Source: Helicostylum pulchrum (taxonomy: Eukaryota > Mucoromycota > Mucoromycetes > Mucorales > Mucoraceae). From it: a DNA stretch of 64,000 nt. A program made the position numbers and the translations under genes. Under the pieces are notes generated by a model that ran no database searches, had not been told where the DNA came from, and saw only the letters and a program-made list of their open reading frames with translations. This document shows positions 10,984-22,968 of the stretch, piece by piece; positions within the stretch are counted from its first letter, which is position 1; each line of letters begins with the position of its first letter. The DNA is taken from NCBI GenBank assembly GCA_025677825.1, contig JAIXMO010000033.1, positions 248,001 to 312,000 on the forward strand. The letters run 5' to 3'.

Positions 10984-12115
10984 TTAAAAGGGATGATAAT
11001 TAGGTCTATAATTTATGTTTGTTCTCATAACGGGAGCTTGCAGAGGCAATGTATAATACAAATTGGATTGTTTAACAGTAGAGAACTCTGCAACGTTTCT
11101 CATCATTTCCGCTCTTCTTCGCATATCTGTGTTACGCCCACCCATATGCCGCTTTTTGCTGCTGGTATCACGGGTCGGTGAAGGACTAGTAGTGGTAGTA
11201 GGTAAATAAACCATGGGCGATTGAGCGCGTAAATATAACTGTTGCTGGTGCATCATGGCTTGTTGGTATTGTAACTGTGTTTGATATTGCAATTGCAATT
11301 GATACTGTTGCATTCTTTGATAGTACATGGGGTCCATCATTTCCATGGTAGGTTTATTGTTGTTATTGGTATATTGTTCGTTTGTTGATTGTTCGTTTGT
11401 CATACGACGATGATGATGCGTCGGAGACATTGGTTCTTCTTCATCCGTGAGTGGATGATTAATGCTACTGGTTCTGGAAGCACTACTAATATCGTCTTGT
11501 ACTGATTCAATAGAAACTGGTCTTTGTTGTGGAGCAACTAAAAAAATGATAAAATAATTTTAGTATGTACTAAAATATCTCTCTCGACTAAGAATCATAT
11601 GATTTTTTTTTATTTTTGTTTTACCTTGAAATGGTTCGGAATCATCATTTTCATCATCGCTATCACTATCACTATCTTCTTCTTCTTCATCTTCGTCTTC
11701 TTCTTCTTCTTCTTCTTCCCCTTCAGAGTCACTTGGTAAACATGCAGGTGATGCGATTACATTTTCAGTCATGCTTCGTTTCATAGATAATTTAGACATT
11801 TTAGGTTCTAAGTTAAAAAATTAGTATATCTTATTTTCTATAGTGGCATGTAAATTTCTTACCCAAGTTTAAGTTGGAATGGCTTTTACGACGTCGGTTT
11901 TGTAATTTAGGTGGTTGTGGTTGTCTTGTACGTACATCACGACGATTCATTAATTGTTCCTTTTGTTGTAGCAGTTGCTTAATAAAAGGTTGGTTAAAGA
12001 TGATACTCTTAGACCAAGGCTCTGCATCAATTGCACCAGGCTCAGGCGTTTTAATAGCCTTAGCTAACTCCAATCGTGATAAAGCATGCTGTATTTTTAA
12101 CTGATCCTGTGACAT
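10984..12115 (-). CDS. Low-complexity protein of unknown function
   Basis: Exons 12115-11863, 11807-11625 and 11537-10984 splice in frame (GTAAG donors, TAG acceptors) to 329 aa. I do not recognise the family. The N-terminal third is charged and helical (SQDQLKIQHALSRLELAKAI at the start) with a basic end (QNRRRKSHS). The middle is a long Glu/Asp/Ser run (about residues 105-140) resembling casein-kinase-2-type acidic tracts. The C-terminal half is rich in Gln, Met and Tyr (about residues 215-270) and then in basic residues, ending in an Arg/Asn/Pro/Tyr-rich tail. No membrane segment or signal peptide is visible. The composition suggests a regulatory or nucleic-acid-associated protein, but that is inference only. 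The gene is divergent from nothing close by, and it follows GUP1 in the same orientation with a 417-bp gap. Confidence 0.75.
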
Positions 12116-12555
12116 TTGGTATTTTTAGAAAGATAAAGAGAAAAGAAAGGGTTTTGACTTTTTGGCTTCAATTTATCCCGAATGTTTCAAAAACTCCGCT
12201 TTTTTTTCTCTTCGGGACATTTGTATGTGCGACGTGAGACTTAGTTTTTTTTTGCTACAAAATGTTTGAAGCTACCACTTTGCCTTACCGCTTATATGTA
12301 TAACACACATTAAACCCGTCATATCTCTGATGCCACCCATATAACCTCTATTCTATCTCATATTTACTTGTTTTTTTAAATAAAAAAGTCCCGTTATAAG
12401 TTTAAAATATAAACAATACAACATTCTTCACAATGAAAAAAAAAATGATTGTTTACCAATATATATCATCACTATAAGGTTATTAATTTTTTATTATTAA
12501 TCAAACACAATGAAAAAAAATACTGTAAAAAAAAGCGATTTTTAAACAATAAATA
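12116..12555. other. Upstream flank of the low-complexity gene
   Basis: The flank is AT-rich with several A-runs and no reading frame that could be supported. It should contain the promoter of the minus-strand gene ending its 5' side at 12115, but no element can be named. Confidence 0.35.
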
Positions 12556-12556
12556 T

Positions 12557-13150
12557 TACCTTGGTCGATTTAACTTGCTCAATCAAGCTATTACCGTTTG
12601 TTTCTCCCAAAATGGTCTCAAAGAGTGAGTTCATTTGACCTTCTTCATTAATATATTGGTACAATCATCCAGGCTTAAAGCCAGAAGGAGGTACGTGTGT
12701 AATCAGCATATCCGACATTTAAGGTTCTTCAAAGGAATCTTTGTAAGCGCGCTTGTTCGAGATAGCCACGTCCAATTCGTAGATATTGGCATGGTTCTTT
12801 AAACCAACAGTTTCATTTGAAGTGTCTGGTTTAACAAACAAAGGAGAAAGAAACCAACACAACGTACAGTTTTTTGTTGCTGTTGTCACGTCTTTTCCAC
12901 CCTTTAAACTTTAGTAGGCAGAAGCTAAAAAAAAACAAATATGAGTGAAAGTTATTTTACATTACAAATATTGAGACAGCACTTACCCGGCCACTCTTTG
13001 GCTTTTCGAAATGCTTTTAGGCTTGATAAAAGAACTCGTCATTATCAGGTCAGAAATGACCTTTGCAGTTCTTCCCTGTAGGGGAAGACCCACCCAGAAA
13101 GACACATCTCTCAACGTCAAGGTCAGCTTTGTAAAATTAGTTAATACACT
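12557..13150 (-). pseudogene. Degenerate protein-coding remnant, family unknown
   Basis: Read on the minus strand, this gives protein-like blocks interrupted by stops: LDVERCVFLGGSSPTGKNC near 13,115-13,050, then (after an intron-like GTAAGT...AG gap) a block with LKNHANIYELDVAISNKRAY near 12,810-12,745, then MSDMLITHVPPSGFKPG, and finally GQMNSLFETILGETNG ending at a GTAATA donor-like site at 12,560. The residue composition and splice-like joints look like a once-spliced gene. Several in-frame TAA/TGA codons show it is broken. I do not recognise the family. LITHVPP resembles a metallophosphoesterase motif, but this is too little to assign. Confidence 0.45.
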
Positions 13151-14034
13151 GTAAAGGATTTAGTTTTTGGTAGCTAAATATATATACCCATATTTGACTC
13201 CTCCGTTGTTATTAAAAAAATGGACGCGTTTTTTTTTTCTTTTTTTTTGTATTATCCACAATTCTTGAATAGAGGCCTTTCCGTCATTTATTTTTGAGAA
13301 AACGCCAAATTCCATTGGGCTGACTGTTACGCCGTGATAATAATCAACACCTGTCTTTTTTTAAAGCCTCACATAGGAGCTATTTCAAGATGTCTTACAA
13401 TGAAGTTGTCTATTCTAGCCGATACGGTTCTTCTTAGAGCACTGACCAACCGTAAAGGTAAATGAAAAGCAGCTAGACTAAAAGTTATCTTTTCAGCTAA
13501 ACATTGTTCATATACCAGGAAGTATAAACCTTTAGAATATCAAGTGGCGGATTTTTTTTTTTCTGTCTTGAGGAGTACATATTTAAAAAGAAAAGTAAAG
13601 AAGAAAAAAAGGACGAAAAAAAGGGACGAAAAAAAAAGAAAGTAATGATAAAATAGGGATTCACTTTTATTTACTCATGTGATCTGTTTACTAATTATGG
13701 CGTAATTACACTACCATACTCGTATTTACATTGTACAAATGTGTACTTGCTGTCTCAACTTGATTCCTTTTTATGCAGATGAAACCAAGTTGAACGTGTG
13801 AATAACTAAATCATGCAGCGAGAATTTTATCAAGTAACAGCACAAACGCGAAATGAACTAGTATTAAGCCATAATTTTTCGACTTAACATTTTCTCGTGT
13901 GCCAAGAAATATAAAACTTCATCTATATGTTGTGTTTTATTTAAAGAGCTTATGAAAAAGCATGAATTAGTTTTAATTTATTTATAAAAAAATTAATGAT
14001 TGAATATATATATGTATGTATGTGTGGAGGAGGT
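13151..14034. other. Intergenic interval with a dispersed short repeat
   Basis: No gene is seen. About 13,755-13,835 is similar in inverted orientation to 23,800-23,870 (shared CATAAAAAGGAA and CAAGTTG blocks ending near GTACACAT), suggesting a short dispersed repeat. Several A/T homopolymers are present, and the last 60 bp before the ABC-transporter stop are AT-rich. Confidence 0.4.
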
Positions 14035-17000
14035 TTATAATACTGATAAAGATTGTTCATGGACTAATTGAGAATAGACACCATTCAACGCCAAAAGTTC
14101 CCAATGCGTACCTTGTTCAATAACAAGACCATCCTTGATAACACAAATTAAGTCCGAGTTTTGAATTGTTGAAAGGCGATGTGCGATCGTAATAGTTGTT
14201 CTTCCGCCTTCTTGGATGATATTATCTAATGCGTCTTGTACTAATCGTTCAGAGTCACTATCAAGAGCAGAAGTAGCTTCATCCAATAACAAAACTCTGG
14301 GCTTGCGAATCACTGCACGTGCAATAGCAATACGTTGTTTTTGGCCTCCAGAGAGTTGAGACCCCTTATCACCTACACGTGTATCATATCCCTTGGGAAG
14401 ACTAGTGATGAATTCATGTATATTAGACGCTTTACAAGCAGATTCGATTTCTTCTTGCGAGATTTTCATTTGATCATCAGCACCAAACAGAATATTTTCT
14501 CCAATTGTCATATCGAAAAGAACAGGTTCTTGTGCCACAACAGCCATATGACTACGAAGATTATTTAAAGAATATGATTTGACATCTTTATGATCAAGAG
14601 AGACCGTACCCTGCATAGGATCATACCAACGTTGAAGAAGACCAATAGTAGTTGATTTACCGCATCCAGAAGGTCCTACCAACGCAATTGTTTTTCCTGC
14701 CATACCTTGTAAATTAAACTCTCCTTTAAAAATTGAGATATCAGGGCGAGATGGATACGAAAATTTAATGTCTTTAAAATCGACATCACCACGAACTGTT
14801 CCTAACGCGGGCTCTAAACCTTCCAATTCAGGATCAATTTCTGTTTTTCGTTCAATGATTTGGAAAGAAGCAATGGCAGCGTATTTAGCTTTTGTAAAGG
14901 CCGAAGTAGAAGTAGAAAATACGCCAACAGATTCAGCTGTGACCATAATGACTGTCATCGAAACCAACATCTGCGTGAAATTAATTTGTCCCTTCATAAT
15001 AAGATTAACACCAGCGTAAAAAGCAACAGCACTCGTAAAGATGTTCATGGATTTACTGAGTGCAGACGCAATCGAAGAGAAGTAAGCTTTACGAAGCGCC
15101 ATTTGATGCGGACGAAGACGAGCAGAAACATACCGGTCTTCAAAATACGATTGCTTGTTTAACGATGCTACAGTTCTTGCTTCTCGAATAGCTTCACCCG
15201 CTACTTGATTGCTCTTGGCGTTAGCTTCTTGCGTGCTGTCTGTATAATTAAGTTCAATTCTGTATTCATAGGCCGTAGCCGCAATCATAAACGGAGACAT
15301 ACATAGCACAATCAAACTGAGAGCCCAACTATGTATAAACGAAATAATAAACCCCGAAATCACTGTAGCAATAAAACTCGAGATATCACCACAAACTCTT
15401 GTAATAAGATCATTCACATTTTTAGCGTCAACAGCTAATTTAGCCGTAAGTGCACCCGTATTGTTTTCTTCGCGATCAAAGAACCCGACCTCTTGTCTCA
15501 TATAAGCGTCAAACACTTGAACACGTAACCGCTGCGTGTATTTTTCACCAGTCACTTCAAAGAAAAACAATTGAGCGCCCATACTAAAGAACGAAACAAT
15601 ACCGATGATTACAAAAATAAAAGCGTATAGGTTAGTACCGCCTAATGGAGAAGGCTGAATAAACTCTGGCTCTAAAGAAAGGATACCAATAATTTTTGCA
15701 AACGTAAAAGAGTACAGTGGAAAGATACAACCGGAAACTGCAGCGCCAAGTAGCCCTCCAATAACATACTTTCGTTCTGGGTTCATACCTCGAAGTACTT
15801 TGATAATAGGTGCTCTTTGCTGATCCATTTTATGTTGAAGCTCTTGCTCTCGTCGAAGCTTTAAATCGTACGCATCAACCTCTTCTACTTTGTCTTTCTT
15901 TTCGTCCATATCGATTGCTATTTGTGCTGCGTCTTGTTCTTGTGTTGCAATCTTTTGCCGGACTTCAATTTGCTCTTGTAACAGTAGAGCTTCTGCATCA
16001 AGTGGGCCAGTATCGACGTCTTTAGATTCAACTTGATTATCTTGGGTTAATTCAATCATTTGCTTTTCTACCAAGTTATGGTAGGCGCCCTTTTGACGAA
16101 TAAGTGTTTCATGTGTACCCTGCTCTAAAATTTTACCGTGGTCAAGGACTACAATTAAATCGGATTTCATAACCGTAGATAAACGATGAGCAATAACAAT
16201 GGTCGTTCGATTGACAGAAGCTTTATCCAGTGCATTTTGAACAAGACGCTCCGATTGAGTATCTAAAGCAGATGTAGCCTTCATATGAAAAAAAAAATCT
16301 ACTTAATCATCAATGTAATTATTTTTTTTCTTCAAAAGGAAGATTTTCTATTTTACCTCGTCTAATAATAATATAGTAGGGTTTTTCAAAATAGCACGAG
16401 CAATAGCAATACGTTGCTTTTGTCCACCAGAGAGTAACCCACCTTGTTCGCCCACAATTGTATCATACCCATTTGGCAATTGAGTAATAAACGTATGACA
16501 GTTAGACTCTTTACAAGCCGCAATTACCTCTGCCTCCGTCACATCACTTTGCGACCCCATCATAACATTTTTACGAATAGTCATATTAAACAAGACCGGT
16601 TCCTGAGACACAACGCCAATTTGCTGGCGTAACCATGTAACACTTAAATCCTTGACATCATGACCATCTACTAAGACCTGTCCCGAAGTCAAATCATAAA
16701 ACCGCTGTACTAAATTAACAGTAGTAGATTTACCAGATCCAGAGTGTCCCACAAACGCGACAGTCATTCCAGGTTTGATTTCAATATTAAGTTTATCAAG
16801 GATGACAAGATCAGGACGAGTAGGATAATTAAATGTAGCGTCCTTGAACTCGATAGATCCTTGTAAAGAGTCTGGTGAAAGGCCGGTAGTATCATCGGTA
16901 TTAATAGAAGGGACTCGATCAATGACTTCAAATACTTTGAACGCAGCGCCTAAAGCGCTTGCAACTGCAGTTAACGTGGTAGAGATACGCATAATGGAAC

Positions 17001-18047
17001 TTGTACCGATCATCATCGCCATAAACACAACATATACATCACCACCTGTAGAGATTCCTTTGATGACAAGTGTAGAACCGTACCATAAAGACAGCGCAAA
17101 ACTGCTGAACATAACAAACATAAACAATGCAGATCCGACCGCAGTAGAGATACCGCGTTTCATCCCAGATCGACATGCAGCATCTGTTTTTTCTTTGTAA
17201 AGCGCAGAAAATTTCTTTTGAAGGGTGAACGAATAAACCGTGCGAACCGATTGAAACGCTTGTTCAGCAACTGTACCCGCTTCTGCGCTTAATTTCTGAG
17301 CTTCATTTGTGAACTTGGAAACGAAAAATGCCATCCCTCCAATAAAAGCACTGAGAAGAGGTACGAGGGATAAGATAATAAGTGATAAACGCCAACCTAT
17401 ATATACGTCAATAACAGTTTAATTAATCTGTGTGTCCTTTTTTTTTGTATATATATATATTGTATATTACCTTTAACAAAAGAAACGATTAAACCACCAA
17501 AAAATTGCGCAAATGAAGCAATAAGTTGACCAAACTTTTCAGAAATACCATCTTGAATGATTTGTGTATCAGCAGCTAATCGAGTATTTAACGATCCATC
17601 TTCGGCGGCATCAAACCAACCTGTATCTTGTTTCAAAACCGAATGCAAATAAAGAGAACGAATGCGACGTGTTTGTTTGGCTCCTGTGACGATCCAAAGA
17701 CAGTTAGAAACATACCCAGTAGCAAATGCTGCGACACCGATATACACCATAACATGAATAGCAGGAAGTGTAAATTCTAATAGTTGAGACGGATGATCGA
17801 GAGAACCGGTGAGATCGTTAATGAGGTCTCCAAAGATAAGAATAGAGGCAGGTAAAAGTACACCAGTCCCTGCAGAACAAATACCGGCAATAACGATCAG
17901 CAAGAGTTCTGTACGTGTTGCGAATCGAAATAATTTAGAAAATGCGATGGAAGGTGCTGGGGCCTTTTTTTCTTTAACGTCATCTTTTTTCTCTTCGTCA
18001 GTAATAGGATCCTTTTCCTTGTTGTGTTTGTTTTTTCGTTTGAACAT
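14035..18047 (-). CDS. Full-length ABCB/MDR-type ABC transporter
   Basis: Exons 18047-17471, 17396-16357 and 16278-14035 join in frame to 1286 aa, the normal length of a full P-glycoprotein/ABCB1-type exporter with TMD-NBD-TMD-NBD order. A Lys/Glu/Asp-rich cytosolic leader precedes TMD1. NBD1 (about residues 365-600) has Walker A GHSGSGKST, signature LSGGQKQR and Walker B ILLLDE, the last interrupted by intron 2 exactly before ATSALD. A charged linker of about 100 residues (many Gln, Asp, Glu) follows, then TMD2. NBD2 has Walker A GPSGCGKST (about residue 1077), LSGGQKQR and VLLLDEATSALD. Q-loop and H-loop motifs (VVSQEPVLF, VVAQEPVLF, IAHRLST twice) are intact, so both ATP sites look competent. 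Family members export hydrophobic drugs, lipids or peptides at the plasma membrane or vacuole. The substrate cannot be told from sequence. The alternative yeast Ste6-like assignment is the same superfamily. Confidence 0.94.
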
Positions 18048-19459
18048 TGAAACAAGAAATATGTAAGCAAAAAGAAAATGGCTGAATTTTTTTATTTTTT
18101 TTGAATCATTTTATATAATTTCGGATTTTTGATCTGCTGACATACTTACAAAATTACAAGTTTCTTTTAATTCCGTTGCGTACTGTGTGAGAATATTCTT
18201 TCGCAGGGCACAAAAAAAAAAGGCAATAGAAGGGGGGGATTTTTGTGACACTGGATTACAGTATGAATCATAAACTACCTGTCCACCAGTTTAATAAATT
18301 ACTTATGAGTCAAATTTTCTTTTTGACAAGGTGTTGTTGCAGATAAAACGTTTTAATTTAGATAAACCTGATATATTCGACATTTTATTTAAGCCGTTCC
18401 TTGAACGCAGCTTGTAAAAGAGCTTTCAAAAGTTGTGGTACACCCAAGTGTCTGTGCCAAGAACATACTTCACTTGGCATATAGTTCTTGATCTCGCCAC
18501 ACTTTACATTACCAATTTCTCGGTTTTTTTTTATTTAACGTATAGCCGTTAAAAAGACAGATCATCTTTTTTATTTTATTTTTCTTACGGGTTACAATTT
18601 TCATGACCATTACGTGAAGCATATAAATTGATTTGTGCAATGTATGAATGTATATTTTTGACTCAATCAATATATTCAATAGTCTATCTATACCTCGGAA
18701 AAAGAGTACTTTTAAACGTATTTTTCCGGAATCAATAACAAAAGAAAAAAAAAATGGCTTTTTATCAAGCTATTCCCGGTTTAGCTGTATTTTTGGTGTT
18801 ACGTCTCTTTTACCGTTTCACGCATGGGGGCTGACCTTGCTCCAAAGGCATTAAACAAACCCTCTATTAAATAAGTGGCGATAGTGGCGTGACATAAATC
18901 ATGAGCTGGGTACAATGTGTATGTATTCAGTGACCAAAAATACACCACCAAAAGATCCTTTGCTCGTCATATTTGATTGGCTGATCCGTAAACCTTAACA
19001 CAGAACTTTCGCTTTTACACTACATTCGCGATTATTTTAGAAAACAAGCAGAAATTAAACATGCGCAGAACTCAACATACATAAATAAAGTCAGATGTAT
19101 AGCTGCGGAAGGGAGGACTGACATTCATTTACCAAAACATATGGGTATTCGGCTTTACTGGTCTAATCTTAAAAAAAACATGTAGAAAAAAAAACAGTTT
19201 TGCTATTTTTCTTAATTAAAAAAATGTCTACATAAGCACTTCTCCTTGGTGGTTTTTACTAGTGTACTAGTCACATTCGGCAACGAGTTTCAATAAAGAA
19301 ATCTTAATGGCTACTGACGTTCTTCATCGTTACTTTTTACAAAAAGAGAGATATTTTCAACTCATATTTCTAAAAGGAGAGAGCGCCGAGAATATTCTTC
19401 TGCAGTTCTCTCCTGTGAACTTTGTGCAGGAATTATTTTTGTAGTTGATTTTGTTTGCT
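18048..19459. other. Intergenic interval upstream of the ABC transporter
   Basis: This is a long non-coding stretch. It should contain the transporter promoter next to 18,048 but has no element I can name. Short frames here have no protein-like composition. Confidence 0.35.
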
Positions 19460-19920
19460 CCTTATTCCGATCACTGTAAAAATAACCTTGTTTAGAAGTT
19501 ACTTCGAAACCTTCACTAAAAAACACGCGTTTTTAAGAGAATAATGGACAAGCAATAATTTATTATAAAACTTGAAATAGTTCTTGAACTCACCCAAGTT
19601 ATTGTACAAAAAAATATGCTGTGTATCTTTTTCTGCAAGAGCTCAAACATTAAAACTATTTTAAACTCTATTAAATTTTTTGTTGTTCTCAATTAAACTA
19701 GATAGCGCAAAGCTATGTACTAAAAAGACAAATAATTAATTACTCTGAAATATTTATTTCATAATCCTCTCTCTATCGTTTTGATTGTTATCCTTTTGTT
19801 TAAAAGAAAATTGCACAAGGCGTAAAAGTAAAAAGAACGCATAAGATATAGTGATAGCGTAGTTACAATATAAAAATATTTTATTTTATTAATGATATGA
19901 ATTCCATCAGAAGCTATATC
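19460..19920. mobile_element. Foldback transposon, right-end fragment (copy 3)
   Basis: From about 19,460 to 19,710 the sequence follows the right half of the foldback element: AGAAGTTACTTCGAAACCTT, TAGTTCTTGAACTCACCCAA and GCAAGAGCTCAAACATTAAA match 7,665-7,850 in copy 1 and 39,015-39,190 in copy 2. Patchier matches continue to about 19,915, with TTATTTCATAATCCTCTCTC versus TTTATTTTATTATCTTCTCTC near 39,455 and GAATTCCATC versus GGATTCCATCC near 39,540. The foldback core and left end are missing. Confidence 0.65.
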
Positions 19921-20440
19921 ATAAGTATATGGTGTATTATTTGCTATTGCTGTATCCGAGTAATATACCTCATCCGATATAGCTTGGTTTATGTCGTTAA
20001 TCAAAACTAAAACCTGTATGAATTGTATTTAAATGTTTCACCAACGAAAAAGTGCATAGAGTATTCAGCGCTTTCAATAAACAATATGCTTGTACTTTCG
20101 TCTATTTTGAAGTAAAATAAAATGCGCCTTGTTACTTGTATTCAACGGAAGTTTATCTAGTCTAGAATAGTGTGTCACTACTACTACTATCTAACATAAA
20201 TACGGCGCTACAACCGAGAATAATCAGTGGTGACACGACGCTCTGACAAAAAAAAAGGGGTTGGGGAGGCCACTGTACCTGATACGAACACATGATACAA
20301 CAACTCTTTTATGAATCATAAATTCTAACCCGTGCTTTGATGTTTTATGTGATTCAGCTGTAGTACTAAATAAAAAATGCTACGCTTTTTTTTTCTCTCT
20401 CGCTCGCGTAATAATAAAAAATTGGTGTTTTATTTATAAT
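19921..20440. other. Intergenic interval
   Basis: No coding sequence is seen. There is one G/A-rich run near 20,250, and AT-rich sequence follows up to the stop codon of the dynactin gene. Confidence 0.35.
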
Positions 20441-22266
20441 TTAGGAAGAAGGGGTACTCAAGGCAGTCATGCGTTGAATTAAATCAGTCATTCTATCATC
20501 AATTACCTTAATATTGTTAGTAATAGAGTCATCGTTATCTTGTAAACTCTTGTTTAACTATTTTTTAAAAAAAAAAACAAATGTGTTAGTATCTAATGTT
20601 CTACTTTGATCTACGTCCTTTTGTTTTTTGTTAGCATACCAAATCACAAGTGGTAGTCAAACTTTTTAATTCATCAGTCATTCTAGTTTGCTCTTCAGAA
20701 ATAACCTTGACAGACTGACCAAACGAAGCAGCCTCGGTATGTAATCCTTGCAACGCCTTCAAACGAGTCAGCAAAGCGGGAGTTAAGTTCAAGAGAGGAT
20801 CAACCTTTTCCAAAGTAGCAAACAATTGATTGACTTTTGTTTCAGTATCATTAGAGATACCGTCTGTATGTGTAGAATCGGCATTATTGGCGTTGGATTG
20901 ATTATTTAAAGAGTTTGAAATATTAAACCCTAAAGGATTTGTATCCTTACGACCCGTCTTTAATTCACTCAATCTATCCAAATCACTATTCAATACTTTT
21001 ACTCTTCTTGCTACCATCTCAAGTTGTCTAGGTTGAGCAAGTACAATCACTTGTTGTTCTAGTTTAGATAATGAGTTGATGAGAGAAGACGAAGCAAGAT
21101 TCGAAGGCTAATATAGAATTAAATCTTAGTGGTAGATCTATCAAGAGAAAATATATGTACACTTACAAAATCATCTAAAGCTTGTCCTGCACTAGATCCG
21201 ACAAGTTTCTCTATTTTAGCAATACGTTCATCAATATCTGATAATTTATTCTCTTTATGCATTTTGGCAGTCTCAGGGGTATAAAAAAGCTCATAAGTAA
21301 CCATCTAAACAAGTTATTTAGTGCGAGTGAGTGTGTGTGTGTTTTTTTGCATGTATTTAATATCTTTACATCGTTCTTTGTATTCTTTTCTGGTTCATCT
21401 TCAGTGGTAGTAGGAACAACAGCAGGCGAATTCTTGAAAGCTTCCAATTGCTTGATCAAAGACTTTGCTTCATCTACAGATCTACCATAGTTTGATTTCT
21501 GACTGGGTTCTTCTACATCTCCTACTTGTTGGTTCATTCTTACCAAATCCGATTGAAGATAAGCGATTTGTGAAAGGATATCCGATTGAGAGATAGTTTC
21601 CTTGGCATCAGCGGGTTCCTATGTAAAATTGTTAAGGTTACTTATATTCCCCTCCCCCCTATTGTCTTGTATGTACCTTTGCCTTTTCCATTTCATCATT
21701 GAGTTCCTGTACTTCAAACATAAGACGACGTAATTTTTGTAAAGGAGTTTCGTCAAGAGACAAGTTCTTTGGTAAAATTTCGTATTCATTGGTTTCCATG
21801 GCAGGAGGACGTCTGACAAACGTACGATACATTGCCTTCTTTCTTCTGGTGAGACGATCAGAAAAATCTACAATAAAATGGTTTTAGTTTCTCATGTGCA
21901 AGATGATATTCGCGAGGAAGCATACCAACGTCAGTAGAGTCAACAATACTGCCTTTGAATCTATGTGTAGCTTCTTTTATAGAAACACGAGACTTTACAA
22001 CTCCTTTACTGTCATCATCTTCGTCATCATCGCTAGACTGGAATACATTGAATGAGTATAAATAAAAAAAAAATTGTTTTTATGTAAGGTTCGGTACCTG
22101 GTTTTCATAAGATATTATGGGAGGACTATCGTTTGAATCAGGTGTTTCGTAAACATCTGGTTGATCATCCTATAAATGCAAATCATGAATGAGGAAAATA
22201 TCTTTTTTTGCTCTTCTTTAAAAAAAAGCTTACAATATCAGGTAATGTTGAATATTTCGAAGACAT
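20441..22266 (-). CDS. Dynactin subunit 2 (dynamitin, p50)
   Basis: Eight minus-strand exons (22266-22234, 22169-22098, 22037-21926, 21867-21677, 21618-21370, 21304-21167, 21107-20640, 20557-20441) join in frame to 459 aa. Dynamitin is a coiled-coil subunit of the dynactin shoulder, which links dynein to cargo on microtubules. Features seen: a short N-terminus with MSSKYSTLPDIDDQPDVYET, like the p50 N-terminal peptide (LPGI/DNAPDVYET in animals); an acidic stretch; then long heptad-like helices (EYEILPKNLSLDETPLQKL, SDILSQIAYLQSDLVRMNQQ, DIDERIAKIEKLVG, SSLINSLSKLEQQVIVLAQP). The C-terminus TNNIKVIDDRMTDLIQRM is also coiled-coil. Exon 1 is only 33 nt. All splice phases agree. The family match rests on the N-terminal peptide plus the ERIAKIEKLVG and LAQPRQLE blocks. 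Confidence 0.88.
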
Positions 22267-22331
22267 TATGTTTTTAATGAAAAGATAGAACAAACTTTTT
22301 TTTTTTGGGTAAAAAACGAAGTTTTTATTAA

Positions 22332-22866
22332 TTATTCACGTGATTGGTTTAGTTTGGACCGAAGTTCCTTGTTCTCTTTTTTCAAATAGTAAATCTCCCT
22401 TAAAAGAAGTAATCAGAGGATTTGTTTTTCTTACAGAAACAAAATATAATAAATACCATTTATAGTCTTTTAATTGGCTTACTTGTTCTTTTGCTTGGTT
22501 TATCAGATCCTTTTGTTTTGCTATTCTAATTTTTTGAGATTGAATTAAACGCCTTAACGCTAATAAACGAAACTGTGCATACAAAAAAAAAAAGAATTAA
22601 CTACGTATATCCAATGACTTTAAAAGTATATCTGTTACATTAAAAATGTTTGTGGTATCCTCAAAAATATTCTTTATCGGTCTCAAGAAACCAGTTGCAT
22701 CCTGAGGTACATTTCCAGATATCACTACAAATTTACACTTTTTTTTACAGATAGGGCATACTGACTCATTTGAATAACACTTTGATCTGCAAATGATATG
22801 ACCGCATTCCGTAACATAATCCTCTTCCGTCAATATATTTCCACAATAATCACATATACCTTCCAT
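22332..22866 (-). CDS. Small RING-finger/coiled-coil protein
   Basis: Exons 22866-22639, 22572-22457 and 22398-22332 give 136 aa ending in TAA. An N-terminal RING-type zinc finger is visible (CDYCGNILTEEDYVTECGHI, then CRSKC and CPICKKKC), so an E3 ubiquitin or SUMO ligase activity is likely. After a linker, the second half is a basic-to-acidic coiled coil (LIQSQKIRIAKQKDLINQ, then YYLKKENKELRSKL). RING followed by coiled coil is the layout of the Zip3/HEI10/RNF212 meiotic crossover factors, but this protein is about half their usual size and lacks a Ser-rich tail, so that identity is only a possibility. The exon 1 donor is placed at GTAACA (phase 0, 66-nt intron). The later GTAGTT site would leave an intron of about 32 nt in the wrong phase. 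It is head-to-tail with the dynactin gene, only 65 bp from its start codon. Confidence 0.7.
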
Positions 22867-22968
22867 AATATATATATATTTTTTTGGTTTTTAATTCTAA
22901 TATGGGGTTGAAAAAAAAAAAGAAAAGAAGAAATGCAAAATTTACATGAGGTAGAAATATAAAGGAAT

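Noticed and set aside
14335..15162. Plus-strand open frames inside the ABC transporter
   Set aside because: They are shadows of the minus-strand coding exon with no protein-like pattern.
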